Source: Clostridiaceae bacterium
GTDB taxonomy: Bacteria > Bacillota > Clostridia > Lachnospirales > Lachnospiraceae
DNA: 64,000 bases
Direction: 5' to 3'
Assembly (NCBI GenBank): GCA_009911065.1
Contig: QXWR01000011.1
Location: 53,272-117,271, forward strand
Numbering within the stretch: position 1 is the stretch's first letter; each line of letters starts with the position of its first letter. Under the pieces are notes generated by a model. That model saw nothing but the letters and a program-made list of their open reading frames with translations, made no database searches and had not been told where the DNA came from. Below, piece by piece: positions 1 to 9,530 of this stretch. Made by a program: the position numbers and the translations under genes.

Positions 1-9
1 ACACGTATT

Positions 10-894
10 ATGAAAATAGGAAAGGCATTGTCTTCTGCCACTCGTCTTAAAATCCTGGATATGTTAAAATATACCCCCCGCTCTCTTCAGGAGATCGCCG
101 CCATTTTGGACATTCCCCTGTCCTCAGCTGCTCTTCATATTAAAACATTGGAGGAAGCCCAACTTATTGTCACAGAATCCCAGCCAGGAATCCGTGGGTC
201 CATGCGGGTCTGCATCTGCAGCATGCAATCCTTTCATCTGGAAACCTTTGACGCGGACATTGATTCGGAAAACAAAACCACTTCCCTGGAAATGCCAATT
301 GGCAGTTACAGCAACTGCGACATCTGCCCGACCTGCGGACTGGCAGACGAAAACGGCGCCATTGAAGCCTATGACACCATCCAGTCCTTCTATGCCCCTG
401 CCCGCACCCATGCCCAACTTATCTGGTTCACAAAAGGATATATTGAATACCGTTTTCCAAATATCTGTAATCCCTTGCTGCCTTTGGGTGAAATTTCCTT
501 TTCCATGGAGATCTGTTCGGAAGCTCCTGGATTCTTAGAAAACTGGCCCTCTGACATTACAGTTTCCATCAACGATGTGGAAGTAGGTACATTTCACTCT
601 CCTGGAGATTTTGGTTCAAGAAGAGGCAGGCTTACCCCTCCCGTATGGCCCAACGGCAACACCCAATATGGGCTTTTAAAAACATTTTCAGTCCGGGAAC
701 ATGGAAGCTTTCTGGACGGAAAGCCGGAGAACCCTCTCATTGAGCTGACTGACCTGGAACTGGAAAAAAAGCCCTTTATCTCCCTGAAAATCGCTGTCAA
801 AGAAGATGCGGCCAATATTGGAGGAATTAATATTTTTGGTGAAAAATATGGGGATTTCCCACAGGGAATTGTGATGAATCTCACTTATTTGTAA
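10..894 (+). CDS. ArsR-type HTH transcriptional regulator with C-terminal sensor-like domain
   Basis: Residues 1-75 form a winged helix-turn-helix of the ArsR kind: 'SSATRLKILDMLKY' followed by 'SLQEIAAILDIPLSSAALHIKTLEEAQLI'. The remaining ~200 residues have a CxxCxxC-like stretch ('NCDICPTCG', about 103-111) and a beta-rich part with many Gly, Pro and aromatic residues, so this may be a one-component sensor that binds a ligand or metal through its C-terminal half. The reading frame is open to the first base of the window, so the true start could lie upstream of base 10. The protein is much longer than small ArsR/SmtB proteins (~100 residues). A rho-independent terminator follows it, so it ends a transcription unit. 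The ligand is unknown to me. Confidence 0.75.
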   Translation: MKIGKALSSATRLKILDMLKYTPRSLQEIAAILDIPLSSAALHIKTLEEAQLIVTESQPGIRGSMRVCICSMQSFHLETFDADIDSENKTTSLEMPIGSYSNCDICPTCGLADENGAIEAYDTIQSFYAPARTHAQLIWFTKGYIEYRFPNICNPLLPLGEISFSMEICSEAPGFLENWPSDITVSINDVEVGTFHSPGDFGSRRGRLTPPVWPNGNTQYGLLKTFSVREHGSFLDGKPENPLIELTDLELEKKPFISLKIAVKEDAANIGGINIFGEKYGDFPQGIVMNLTYL

Positions 895-918
895 AATAAT
901 TTAGAAATTTAAAGAACA

Positions 919-960
919 AATCCCCATACCGTGTTACAGCACAGTTTGGGGATTCTTTTT
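919..960 (+). terminator. Rho-independent terminator after the ArsR-type gene
   Basis: The 8-bp arms AATCCCCA (919-926) and TGGGGATT (947-954) enclose a ~20-base loop and are followed by CTTTTT. Confidence 0.8.
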
Positions 961-988
961 GTCTGTTATATTGACAAAGCACCGGACG

Positions 989-1078
989 AGCTATTTGTTG
1001 ACTTTATAGTCATTATCAAGCTATTTATTGACTCTATGGTCGCTATCAAGCTATTTGTTGACTCTATGGTCACTATCC
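989..1078 (+). repeat. Three tandem 30-bp repeats in a non-coding gap
   Basis: Three head-to-tail units (989-1018, 1019-1048, 1049-1078) begin AGCTATTTGTTGACTYTATR and differ at a few bases; a fourth starts at 1079 and breaks off after AGCTATTTG. The unit length is a multiple of three, so one frame stays open through the array (931-1206), but that frame would start with GTG inside the preceding terminator hairpin and has no ribosome site. I therefore treat the whole 961-1319 gap as non-coding. Nothing else recognisable lies in it apart from the ribosome site of the next gene. Confidence 0.8.
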
Positions 1079-1319
1079 AGCTATTTGGCATTCTTCTATC
1101 GACTCCTATGGGCATTAGTTTCAAACAATTTTCTCGTGAAGCCAATATTCATTTTTATGATCCGAAAAACTACTTGCAATTCTCTCAAAAAAGTAGTATA
1201 GTATAACAAACACCATCATATAGTTTTTAAAACTATGTAATACAGTTTTACTTTTACTTCTGCATCTTTTCGTCCCGCCGGTTTCACCGGCTCATTGTTT
1301 CAAAGGAGGGATTTTTATT

Positions 1320-1970
1320 ATGACATTTAAAGTCAAGGACCCAGGCAGCGCCCTTACCCATTTTATTGGTATGCTGCTGGCCCTGTTCGCTGCCACTCCG
1401 CTTTTAATCAAAGCTGCCCGCTCACCGGGACAGACCCATGTACTGGCTTTGACTATTTTTATCATCAGCATGATTTTATTATATGCAGCCAGCACCATTT
1501 ACCATACATTAGATATTTCTCCCAAGGTAAACCAACTTCTGCGCAAAGCAGACCACATGATGATTTTTATTCTTATTGCTGGAACCTACACTCCCGTGTG
1601 TATGTTAGTCTTAGGCGACCACACTGGCTGGACTTTATTGGCCCTTGTGTGGGGAATTGCCGCTGTGGGCATTCTTATTAATGCCTTATGGATTACCTGT
1701 CCAAAGTGGTTTTCCTCTCTCATTTACATCGCCATGGGCTGGGTATGTGTATTGGCTTTTGGAAAAATTACCGCCGCCCTTCCCCGAAGCGCTTTTGGCT
1801 GGCTCTTGGCCGGCGGAATCATCTACACCATCGGCGGCGTGATCTATGCCCTGAAACTGCCGGTCTTTAACAGCCGGTATAAGAATTTTGGCTCCCATGA
1901 GCTATTCCATCTGTTTGTAATGGGCGGAAGCCTTTGTCATTATATTATGATGTATGCTTTTGTGGCTTGA
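1320..1970 (+). CDS. trhA: PAQR/TrhA family membrane protein (hemolysin III)
   Basis: A 216-residue protein with about seven hydrophobic segments, matching the bacterial hemolysin III / TrhA branch of the PAQR family. Conserved positions visible are S58 and H62 in 'ASTIYHTL', the D78-H79 pair, 'GTYTPV' (88-93), and H193, H197 and H207 in 'SHELFHLFVMGGSLCHY'. In PAQR proteins the histidines form a zinc site. Family members have been linked to membrane-lipid homeostasis; a true haemolysin role is doubtful. The start is supported by AAAGGAGGG about 10 bases before ATG. It is a single-gene unit closed by a terminator. Confidence 0.9.
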   Translation: MTFKVKDPGSALTHFIGMLLALFAATPLLIKAARSPGQTHVLALTIFIISMILLYAASTIYHTLDISPKVNQLLRKADHMMIFILIAGTYTPVCMLVLGDHTGWTLLALVWGIAAVGILINALWITCPKWFSSLIYIAMGWVCVLAFGKITAALPRSAFGWLLAGGIIYTIGGVIYALKLPVFNSRYKNFGSHELFHLFVMGGSLCHYIMMYAFVA

Positions 1971-2054
1971 GGGCTTGCCAGATAGAATGAGTCGAATCAT
2001 TGCCAGAATGGCTCATTAAAACCATGTTTCAATATGCATTCTCTTTTATGATCT

Positions 2055-2102
2055 GGAACTGTTTTTTGCAGAAATATCTGCGAGAGACAGTTCCCCTTTT
2101 TT
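2055..2102 (+). terminator. Terminator after trhA
   Basis: GGAACTG (2055-2061) pairs with CAGTTCC (2088-2094) around an inner GCAGA/TCTGC stem, followed by CCTTTTTT. The rest of the 1971-2316 gap holds no gene that I can see. Confidence 0.75.
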
Positions 2103-2316
2103 ATTTCTAATTCTCTATTTTATTCCATAATTGAGTTCTAATCACAAGTCATAAAAAATGGTGAAACAATTTCCTTACAGTTGTTACTGTTCCCATAAAT
2201 CCCTTCAGATAAAAACATGTATACATTGTTTCCTGGCCAAAATTACATATATCACAAGTAAAATCCTGGTAATATAGAAATATGGAAAATTTTTCCTATT
2301 CTATAAGTGGAGGTGC

Positions 2317-2901
2317 ATGGATATGCAAAAGACACAGCCGATCAGAGACACAAATGATATTCAAAGATTCAAACAATACTATCTGGACCGACAGCAGATA
2401 CGCAATTACACCATGGTCACTCTTGGCATGAATACTTCCCTAAGGATTGGTGATCTGCTAAATTTAAAGTGGAAAGATGTCTATGATTTTCAGAATATCT
2501 GTTTTTGCAAACACTTGAGAGTCCTTGAACAAAAAACAGAAAAACAAAACATGATTGCCTTAAATCAGGAAGCGCTGCTGGCCCTGGAATATTTAAGAAG
2601 ATCTCTGGTTTCTATTTCTGAAAACAATTATCTGTTTCAAAGCCGTGAAGGCAAAAACCGCCCCATTACCCGCGTCCAGGCCTTCCGCATTATCAAAACC
2701 GCTGCGGAAGAACTCCACTTTGAAGGGACCATTAGCTGCCACTCCTTAAGAAAAACCTTTGGATATCATGCATGGAAAAGAGGAGTACCCCCCGCAGTAA
2801 TTATGACGATTTACAATCATTCTTCCCTGGAAGTCACCAAGCGCTACCTGTCCATTGACCAGGATGACAGAGACCGGGTGTTTTTGGAAATTAATTTATA
2901 A
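2317..2901 (+). CDS. Minimal tyrosine recombinase / integrase
   Basis: A 194-residue phage-integrase-type catalytic domain. The active-site residues are present in order: R43 in 'TSLRIGDLL', H142 and R145 in 'CHSLRKTFG', H168 in 'NHSS' and nucleophile Y177 in 'KRYLSID'. It lacks most of the N-terminal core-binding SAM-like domain of full-length integrases (usually 300-400 residues), so it is either a stand-alone minimal recombinase, common in Firmicutes, or the remnant of a mobile element. GGAGG precedes the start; ATG at 2323 is an alternative start. RhuM and an orphan gene lie next to it, which fits an accessory island. No attachment sites were identified. Confidence 0.85.
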   Translation: MDMQKTQPIRDTNDIQRFKQYYLDRQQIRNYTMVTLGMNTSLRIGDLLNLKWKDVYDFQNICFCKHLRVLEQKTEKQNMIALNQEALLALEYLRRSLVSISENNYLFQSREGKNRPITRVQAFRIIKTAAEELHFEGTISCHSLRKTFGYHAWKRGVPPAVIMTIYNHSSLEVTKRYLSIDQDDRDRVFLEINL

Positions 2902-2927
2902 AAAGATATTGTTATTTGAAAAATAGG

Positions 2928-2965
2928 AATGAGTGTAACACATTTTATCTTGTATTACACTCATT
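2928..2965. terminator. Hairpin after the recombinase gene
   Basis: AATGAGTGTAA (2928-2938) and TTACACTCATT (2955-2965) form an 11-bp stem with a 16-base loop. No clear T-run follows on the plus strand, so it may be a weak terminator or an element end. Confidence 0.5.
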
Positions 2966-3594
2966 TCAACAAAAAAACAGCTTTTATTTTTTGTTCCTAC
3001 TCTATATAATCCTTCGTTAAAACCGTTGTCTCATATCCGGATTCTGTCTCTGAAAGGTCATATAAATCATCTCCCAGCTTCAGCTACACACATAAGTGTA
3101 TATTCTAATCAGAAAGATTTATCGGACACGAAGTTCCGATTGCCCTCAGTTAAATTGATATTGCAAAAGAAATAGCATCTAACTTTGGACGGTTGGGATG
3201 CTTTTTCTTTTTATGATTGTCTATGTAAGACAGAGCCGCAAAAATAACAAGTATTTCTTAATTAAACTTAATTAAAAATGAAGCAGTATCAATCGGATAT
3301 GGTCTGGCATCGCCAGTGGTGTCAAAGGCGTAGGCGTTCGCCAATGCAGGGGGTGAAGTAGAGAGGAGCGGGAACGGAGCCGCCGGAATGCGGATGTCGT
3401 TAAACGCCAACACGATTTGGCGATCTCCCCGAAGGGGAATAGTCCGAGTTAGTATTACCTCAGACTTCTGTGTTACTGTGTTACACATGAATGAAACCAG
3501 ATAAGGAGAAATTTGAATTGTTGGCTGACACAATCCGATGCTCACTATTTCTGTAGACACAGTACCGCAAGTTTTCTCTCTTAATCTAACCACA
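2966..3594. other. Non-coding or decayed stretch between recombinase and rhuM
   Basis: About 630 bases with no convincing gene. A GC-rich block (about 3300-3450) stands out from AT-rich surroundings and looks like the remnant of something larger. A minus-strand frame (3258-3629) crosses it and overlaps the end of rhuM, but it has no recognisable family or ribosome site. I cannot name the source. Confidence 0.4.
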
Positions 3595-4644
3595 TCAATC
3601 TTCCAAAAAGCTCTTTGTCTGCTCCTCAAGTTTTAACATAAATTTATCATAATCGGACATGAAAAGTCTATCCTGTATAATACGATATTTTTCAAATTCC
3701 GTTTCAGCATACAATTTGGCTTGTTCTGCACTTATTTTGCCAGGACCAGTCAGTATTTCCGTACCGTTAAATTCAAGAAAACCATCCAGACGTTTTGCCC
3801 AATCCCCCATGCTCATTGGTATATGGCGTTCTGCCTGAAGTTCGGCATAGTCAAGATACAAGGAAACAATCCTTTCCAAAAAGGACAGTTCCTTTTCGGT
3901 TAGATAGTTCTTTGCTATAGACACATCACTTTTTACAATTTTTCCATCAGGTGCATTTTCCCACGAAGTCAATCCCATGTGTTCTTTCTGTGCGTCAGCA
4001 CGCTCTACAATAAGTTCCGCCGCTGTATGTCTATGGGTAGCGTAATGCATTTTATTTTGAACTGTTTTGAAAAAGGCTCTTGTGGTTTTAGCATCTTTAT
4101 CATAATCAAAAGCTGTGGCATATAAATCAGTTACCTTCTGATAAAATTTTCTTTCAGAAAGCCGGATTTCTCGAATATTTTCTAACTGACGGTCAAAATA
4201 TTCATCTGTAAACAAAGTTCCTTTTTTTAAACGCTCAACATCCATTGTCCAGCCTTGAATTGTATAGTCTTTCACAATCTGCCCTGCCCATTTACGAAAC
4301 TGCACTGCACGATCATTATTTACTTTAAATCCAACAGCAATAATGGCTTGAAGATTATAATGATTTGTTTTATATTTTTTCCCATCAGCAGCAGTTATTA
4401 AGTATTTCTTAATAACTGCTGCTTCTATTAATTCCCCGTCAACAAAAATCCTTTTTAAATGTTGATTGATAGCAGAAACTGATACACCATATAAAACAGC
4501 CATCATCTTCTGTGTCAGCCAGATATTTTCATCTTCATATCGCATTTCTACGCTGCTTTCTTCTCCACCTACTGAAGCAACATAGGTAAGATATTCTGCA
4601 GCGCTTGAACGGATTGTTATTTGATTTATTTTCTTTTTGGACAT
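3595..4644 (-). CDS. rhuM: RhuM family protein
   Basis: A 349-residue protein with the features of the RhuM family (named from a Salmonella pathogenicity island): an N-terminal KilA-N/antirepressor-like part ('IWLTQKMMAVLYGVSVSAINQHLKRIF', then 'YNLQAIIAVGFKVNNDRAVQFRKWA', about 46-118) and a C-terminal helical half ending 'YRIIQDRLFMSDYDKFM'. Members are scattered on genomic islands and often sit near restriction or toxin genes; the biochemical role is not settled. Its upstream region is AT-rich. The divergent minimal recombinase at 2317 suggests transfer with a mobile element. The product name is secure; the function is not. Confidence 0.85.
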   Translation of the reverse strand: MSKKKINQITIRSSAAEYLTYVASVGGEESSVEMRYEDENIWLTQKMMAVLYGVSVSAINQHLKRIFVDGELIEAAVIKKYLITAADGKKYKTNHYNLQAIIAVGFKVNNDRAVQFRKWAGQIVKDYTIQGWTMDVERLKKGTLFTDEYFDRQLENIREIRLSERKFYQKVTDLYATAFDYDKDAKTTRAFFKTVQNKMHYATHRHTAAELIVERADAQKEHMGLTSWENAPDGKIVKSDVSIAKNYLTEKELSFLERIVSLYLDYAELQAERHIPMSMGDWAKRLDGFLEFNGTEILTGPGKISAEQAKLYAETEFEKYRIIQDRLFMSDYDKFMLKLEEQTKSFLED

Positions 4645-4817
4645 CTAAAATATTCCTTTCTGCAATATTTGCAAATATTTCCCTCCTACGCGTTTTTTGC
4701 CGTTTATTTAGCTTCACTATTTCTTTTATATAGCTGTCTGAATTAAATTATACATCTCTTATATTTCAATTACTTTTTCATAAATACTTATAATACTTTT
4801 GACTATATAAAGAAAAA

Positions 4818-5402
4818 CTAATACAATACCGCCAATTGTTTATATTCAAAATCCGGTCTATGAATCAAAAAGATATCCTGTTCTGGCATTTTTCCCGCAT
4901 AATGCAATAGGTTACTAACATGTAATTGATAATACCATTCTCCAGTATCATAGATCTTACGCTCATTCCAGATTACTCGCCCATACTGTCCTCGTTTCAA
5001 AGAAAAAATGGTTTCATTTAAAATATCATGACGATACAACAAAGAATCTACATTATGATAATCTTTGTTATGTCCCTGTCTAATAGGCTGACCACTGCGA
5101 TGTGCATCATAAAAAAATGTCACTTCATAACTTTCTGTATCCGGCTGGATCAATAAATTGGTCAGATTTAAGTTCTGAATGGAAGAATAGAACTGAAAAC
5201 GGTATGTATCATTCACCCATAAATTTTGAAACGTGGTTCCTCTTTGACAAAAATTCAAATGATGTACAATTACATCTCCATGAAATGTATCAGGAAAATT
5301 ATCCAATAAATAAGCCATAGGAAATTCCGCACGCTTTTTAGCATAAGCAGAATTTCTTTCTTTTTTCCCCCAAGTAAGGCAAATATCTTGAACCAAAAGC
5401 AA
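4818..5402 (-). CDS. Hypothetical protein, no recognised family
   Basis: A soluble protein of about 194 residues, rich in aromatic residues, Asn and His ('VIVHHLNFCQRGTTFQNLWVND', 'LLYRHDILNETIF'). No signal peptide or membrane segment is seen. I chose the TTG at 5402 because AGGGGAGG sits 8 bases upstream; the GTG at 5411 overlaps that ribosome site. A later ATG ('MAYLLDNFPDT') is also possible. It is a single minus-strand gene between rhuM and the HD-domain gene and probably belongs to the accessory segment. Confidence 0.6.
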   Translation of the reverse strand: MLLVQDICLTWGKKERNSAYAKKRAEFPMAYLLDNFPDTFHGDVIVHHLNFCQRGTTFQNLWVNDTYRFQFYSSIQNLNLTNLLIQPDTESYEVTFFYDAHRSGQPIRQGHNKDYHNVDSLLYRHDILNETIFSLKRGQYGRVIWNERKIYDTGEWYYQLHVSNLLHYAGKMPEQDIFLIHRPDFEYKQLAVLY

Positions 5403-5644
5403 ATGACACACCTCCCCTACTTAATTTTTAATTTTAATCCAGTTAATTCTCTCAATAAACATTTCACATTTTGAAATCATAAATCCCCCTCACTACTTAT
5501 ATGGATCATAACACTTTTTAATATTGCAAGTCAACCAATAATGTCTCACGCCATTCATTGACATCTCTCCAATCCCCAATTAAAATAAAAAAGAAAAAAC
5601 TACTGTCTATCCACACTCATTTTTATGGGAGGTAATATCTGTAA

Positions 5645-6235
5645 ATGAACGACCGTTTAAAAAAGCAATTGGAATTTGTTTTGGAAATTGACAAGGAAAA
5701 AAACATCTTTCGCCAAACTCATTTATCCAACCATGGAAGAAAGGAAAATGATGCGGAACATGCTTGGCACATGGCAATTATGACCTATCTTTTGCAGGAA
5801 TACTCCAACGAACCCATTGATCTTGCGAAAACAATGTTAATGTGCCTGATACATGATATAGTGGAAATTGATGCAGGTGACACCTACGCCTATGATACAG
5901 AAGGTTTAAAAACCCAGAAAAAACGCGAAGATGCAGCAAAAGATCGAATCTACTCTCTCCTGCCAGAAGATCAAAAAGACAAACTCATAGCCTTTTTTGA
6001 TGAATTTGAAGAAAACCAGACTCCAGAAGCAAAATTCGCTCATGCCATGGACAATCTTCAGCCTCTGCTTTTAAATGACAGCAATGACGGGGGCGACTGG
6101 AGAGAACATCAGGTTACGGCAAAGCAAGTTTACGGACGGCAATCCGGAACAAAAGACGGCTCAAAACTACTATATGAATTTGCTGAAACTCTAATTAAAA
6201 AAAACATCAAGAAGGGAAATATACTTCCCCGATAA
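5645..6235 (+). CDS. HD-domain phosphohydrolase (YfbR/HDDC2-like)
   Basis: A 196-residue HD-superfamily protein. Metal-binding residues are visible: H39 in 'ENDAEHAWH', the H70-D71 pair in 'CLIHDIVEID' and D136 in 'HAMDNLQPLL'; E74 and D79 fit the YfbR/HDDC2 subgroup, whose studied members are 5'-deoxynucleotidases acting on deoxynucleoside monophosphates. A soluble cytoplasmic enzyme is expected. GGGAGG precedes the ATG by about 12 bases. It is monocistronic, with convergent copA downstream. The substrate is inferred from the family only. Confidence 0.8.
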   Translation: MNDRLKKQLEFVLEIDKEKNIFRQTHLSNHGRKENDAEHAWHMAIMTYLLQEYSNEPIDLAKTMLMCLIHDIVEIDAGDTYAYDTEGLKTQKKREDAAKDRIYSLLPEDQKDKLIAFFDEFEENQTPEAKFAHAMDNLQPLLLNDSNDGGDWREHQVTAKQVYGRQSGTKDGSKLLYEFAETLIKKNIKKGNILPR

Positions 6236-6442
6236 CACAGAGGCAAAATGTCGGGCATAGAACCACCACATCTCCGCTTTTCCTCTGTACTCTCGGAAAA
6301 GTATCCTCACCAAAACACAAAGGTATTTTAAAACAGGTTAAACAAATACAGCATGAGAGAAGTAGGAAAACATATCTGAAAACCGTTTCTTATTCCTCTC
6401 ATGCAAATCATTTTTTCACTATCATGGTTTTATGTCGCTGTA

Positions 6443-6652
6443 CTACTGAATGGAAACCACCTTATAATCCTGGTCCTCCACCGTCTTCTTCAGCACTTCA
6501 TCCGTCACAGAATCGGAAAGCGTCACCACTGCAGTACCTGTCTCATGGCTGACGGCTGCTGCACGAACTCCCTCCAAAGCTTCCAGGCACTTTTTCACCC
6601 GTGCTTCACAGTGTCCGCACATCATTCCTTCAATCTTCATTGTCTTCTCCAT
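6443..6652 (-). CDS. copZ: Possible independently translated CopZ-like copper chaperone inside copA
   Basis: Within copA an AAGGAGG (complement of 6661-6667) lies 8 bases before an ATG at 6652. Translation from there, in the same frame, would give a 69-residue HMA protein '[19 protein letters not shown]...' with the Cx2C copper site, the size and form of a free CopZ chaperone. The sequence shows no stop codon between the ATPase and this domain, so the fusion product is also made. In E. coli a CopZ-like product comes from copA by programmed frameshifting; here an internal start could give the same two products. It is inferred, not proven. Confidence 0.55.
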   Translation of the reverse strand: MEKTMKIEGMMCGHCEARVKKCLEALEGVRAAAVSHETGTAVVTLSDSVTDEVLKKTVEDQDYKVVSIQ

Positions 6653-8986
6653 AGCTAAATCCTCCTTCTGATTCGTTTTGATTTTTTTGTCTTTTTTTGT
6701 ATCATGCATATTAAACCAGTTCAGCCGCAGTGCGTTGGTAACTACACAGAAGCTGGACAGGCTCATAGCCGCAGCGCCAAACATTGGATTTAATTTCCAT
6801 CCAAATATAGGATACCACAAACCGGCTGCCAAAGGAATCCCCACTACATTATAGAAAAATGCCCAAAACAGATTCTCGTGAATATTTCTTAAAGTTGCCC
6901 GACTTAATCGAATTGCTGCCGGCACATCACTTAAACGGCTTTTCATCAACACCACATCTGCCGCATCAATAGCAATATCGGTTCCTGCACCAATGGCGAT
7001 TCCAATGTCTGCTCTGGTAAGCGCCGGAGCATCATTGATTCCGTCTCCCACCATAACTACTTTCCCTTTATGTTTCAAAGAACGAATCACACTTTCTTTT
7101 CCGTCTGGAAGCACTCCGGCAATTACCTCATCTACTCCGGCCTGTGTGCCAATGGCTTTTGCCGTCCGTTCATTGTCCCCTGTCAACATCACCACATGGA
7201 TTCCCATGTTTTGCAACTCCCGCACTGCTTGCGGGCTGTCCTCCTTAATCACATCTGCCACTGCAATAATTCCCCATAAGCGGCCTGCCCGACTAAAGAA
7301 CAATGGGGTTTTTCCTTGCTCTGCCAATTTTTCAGCCTGTTTTTGTAAGGACTCCAAAACATCTGTCTGACTGCGGATAAATTTAAGATTTCCTCCGCTG
7401 ATAATCTCACCATTTAGCACTGCAGATAATCCATTTCCTGGCAGAGCCTGAAACTGGGAAACCTCTTCCGCCTCAATCTTTCGTTCTTGGGCTGCCTGCA
7501 AAACAGCTTTGGCCAAAGGATGTTCACTCTTTTTCTCCAGCGCGTAAGCCAGCTTTAGCAATTCCTCCTCATCAATCCCCTCTGCTGGTATCAAATCCGT
7601 CACCTTCGGTTCTCCACTGGTAATGGTGCCAGTCTTATCCAAAGCCACTATTTCCATCTTGCCGGTTTCCTCCAAAGAAACCGCTGTTTTAAACATAATT
7701 CCATTCTTGGCTCCCATACCATTGCCTACCATGATTGCCACTGGGGTTGCCAGGCCAAGAGCACAAGGACAACTGATGACCAATACCGAAATCCCGCGGG
7801 CAAGGGCAAATCCCATACTTTCCCCTGCTAAAAGCCACACGACAATCGTCACTGCAGCAATTCCAATCACTGCCGGAACAAATACTCCGGAAACCCGGTC
7901 TGCTACTTTGGCAATTGGCGCTTTGGTAGCTGCCGCATCGCTGACCATTTGGATAATTTGAGACAGGGTCGTATCTTCTCCTACCCGTGTAGCCCGACAC
8001 CGAATAAAACCGGACTGATTAACCGTTGCTGCTGATACCGAGTCTCCCTCTTCCTTATCTACTGGAATGCTTTCTCCAGTCAGAGCAGACTCATTGACTG
8101 CGCTGATTCCCTCAATTACCACACCATCCACGGGAATATTTTCTCCAGGACGAACCACAAAAATATCGTCTTTTAGCACCTGGTCAATGGAAACCTCTTC
8201 CTCCACTCCATCCCGCACAACAGTAGCGGTCTTGGGGGCCAGTTTCATCAGACTTTTCAGTGCATCTGTAGTACGTCCCTTAGACCGGGCCTCCAGCATT
8301 TTTCCAACGGTAATCAGCGTCAGAATCATAGCTGCAGACTCAAAATAAAATTCATGCATGTAAGCCATAACTGCCGCCATATCTCCCTTCATCTGTGCGT
8401 CTGTCATGGCAAATAAAGCATATGTGCTGTAAACAAGAGATGCCCCTGACCCTAATGCCACCAGGGTATCCATATTAGGCGACCGATGCCACAGGCTCTT
8501 AAAACCGCTGATAAAAAACTTCTGATTAATGACCATAATAATCACGGTCAAAATCAGCTGCAAAAGCCCCATGGCTACATGATTTCCTGCCAAAAACGAT
8601 GGAACCGGCCAATTCCACATCATATGTCCCATAGAAAAATACATCAGTACGACTAAAAATCCCAAAGACGAATAAAGACGCTGCCGCAGCACAGGCGTAT
8701 CCCGGTCCTTTAACATCTCCTCCGCCGCTGACATTCCTCCAGCCGCCACATTTCCTGCTGTTTTCCCAGGTCCTCCGCTGCTTCCCCGGTCCCTTTTTGC
8801 CGCTCCGTATCCAGCCTGTTCCACCGCTGCAATCACTGCATCAGCCGCTGCGGTTCCCTCCACTCCCATGGAATTTGTTAGCAGACTGACCGAACAGGAA
8901 GTAACTCCCTGCACCTTAGAAACTGCTTTCTCCACTCTGGCGCTGCACGCCGCACAACTCATACCTGTAACCGTATATTGGTCCAT
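6443..8986 (-). CDS. copA: Copper-exporting P1B-type ATPase with N- and C-terminal heavy-metal-binding domains
   Basis: An 847-residue Cu(I) P-type ATPase. Order: N-terminal HMA domain with C11-x-x-C14 in 'GMSCAAC'; eight membrane helices; 'CPC' metal motif near 405; phosphorylation motif 'DKTGT' near 448; 'SEHPLA'; '[10 protein letters not shown]'; and the last-helix 'MSLSS' typical of copper transporters. Unusually a second HMA domain, C790-x-x-C793 in 'EGMMCGHC', is fused at the C terminus after a Lys-rich linker. It looks like a CopZ chaperone joined in frame and keeps its own ribosome site (separate entry). It follows csoR by about 100 bases in one operon, so copper induction through CsoR is expected. 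It exports cytoplasmic Cu(I). Confidence 0.95.
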   Translation of the reverse strand: MDQYTVTGMSCAACSARVEKAVSKVQGVTSCSVSLLTNSMGVEGTAAADAVIAAVEQAGYGAAKRDRGSSGGPGKTAGNVAAGGMSAAEEMLKDRDTPVLRQRLYSSLGFLVVLMYFSMGHMMWNWPVPSFLAGNHVAMGLLQLILTVIIMVINQKFFISGFKSLWHRSPNMDTLVALGSGASLVYSTYALFAMTDAQMKGDMAAVMAYMHEFYFESAAMILTLITVGKMLEARSKGRTTDALKSLMKLAPKTATVVRDGVEEEVSIDQVLKDDIFVVRPGENIPVDGVVIEGISAVNESALTGESIPVDKEEGDSVSAATVNQSGFIRCRATRVGEDTTLSQIIQMVSDAAATKAPIAKVADRVSGVFVPAVIGIAAVTIVVWLLAGESMGFALARGISVLVISCPCALGLATPVAIMVGNGMGAKNGIMFKTAVSLEETGKMEIVALDKTGTITSGEPKVTDLIPAEGIDEEELLKLAYALEKKSEHPLAKAVLQAAQERKIEAEEVSQFQALPGNGLSAVLNGEIISGGNLKFIRSQTDVLESLQKQAEKLAEQGKTPLFFSRAGRLWGIIAVADVIKEDSPQAVRELQNMGIHVVMLTGDNERTAKAIGTQAGVDEVIAGVLPDGKESVIRSLKHKGKVVMVGDGINDAPALTRADIGIAIGAGTDIAIDAADVVLMKSRLSDVPAAIRLSRATLRNIHENLFWAFFYNVVGIPLAAGLWYPIFGWKLNPMFGAAAMSLSSFCVVTNALRLNWFNMHDTKKDKKIKTNQKEDLAMEKTMKIEGMMCGHCEARVKKCLEALEGVRAAAVSHETGTAVVTLSDSVTDEVLKKTVEDQDYKVVSIQ

Positions 8987-9089
8987 CTTTCTAAAACTCC
9001 TTTCCTCCTCACTTTAATCTCTCCCTTTTCATTCATTCCTATTCACCATCTATTTTTCCTATCCACCACCTATCTTAGCCCCTTCCCAT

Positions 9090-9455
9090 TTACTTCATTA
9101 ATTTCTGTAATGTTTTCACCAGTTCATCAATCGTCTCCTCTTTCCCTTCCCGAATATCCTGTGCTACGCACGTGCGGATATGATTTGCCAGCAACACTTT
9201 ATTAAAACTGTTAAGGGCCGCATTAATCGCAGCTACCTGCACCAGAATATCCGTACAATAAACATCCTCCTCCACCATTCTTTTGATTCCACGAACCTGT
9301 CCCTCAATCCGGCTTAATCGGTTCAGCATATCCCGATATTCCTTATTCGGACGCTTCTTGCGCCTTCCTTCCTCCAATTCCCCCTCATTTACAACTCCCA
9401 TCTCCAACTTTTCCTCCTCATCCTCTATCCTTTCCAATTTCTCCATATCATCCAT
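9090..9455 (-). CDS. csoR: CsoR-family copper-sensing repressor
   Basis: A 121-residue DUF156/CsoR protein. The Cu(I) ligands of the family are in place: C67 ('VYCTD'), H92 ('ANHIRTC') and C96, within the all-helical core starting 'LNRLSRIEGQVRGIKRMV'. The first ~35 residues are an acidic extension ('MEKLERIEDEEEKLEM') that typical ~90-residue CsoR proteins lack. I place the start at ATG 9455 because AGGAG lies 8 bases upstream; a GTG at 9464 overlaps that site. It should repress csoR-copA without copper. Two matching inverted repeats sit in the promoter, and an 8-bp tandem array lies directly upstream of the ribosome site. Confidence 0.9.
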   Translation of the reverse strand: MDDMEKLERIEDEEEKLEMGVVNEGELEEGRRKKRPNKEYRDMLNRLSRIEGQVRGIKRMVEEDVYCTDILVQVAAINAALNSFNKVLLANHIRTCVAQDIREGKEETIDELVKTLQKLMK

Positions 9456-9474
9456 ACAGATCACTCCTCTCTTG

Positions 9475-9530
9475 CTCTCATGCTCTCATGCTCTCATGCT
9501 CTCATGCTCTCATGCTCTCATGCTCTCATG
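9475..9530. repeat. 8-bp tandem repeat array (seven perfect CTCTCATG units)
   Basis: Seven perfect CTCTCATG units run from 9475 to 9530, flanked by a one-mismatch copy at 9467-9474 and a partial copy at 9531. On the transcribed strand the unit is CATGAGAG. The degenerate copy supplies part of the csoR ribosome site, so the array lies in the 5' leader of csoR-copA and can change length by slippage. Confidence 0.95.

Noticed and set aside
931..1206. Open frame of 91 codons across the 30-bp repeats
   Set aside because: It begins with GTG inside a terminator hairpin, has no ribosome site and no recognisable protein; the frame stays open because the repeat unit is a multiple of three.
3258..3629. 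Minus-strand frame of 123 codons downstream of rhuM
   Set aside because: It overlaps the end of rhuM, has no ribosome site or known family, and spans a mixed-composition decayed segment.
9475..9530. The tandem 8-bp array as a CRISPR or coding repeat
   Set aside because: The units abut with no spacers, and they lie in the leader of csoR, not in a supported gene.
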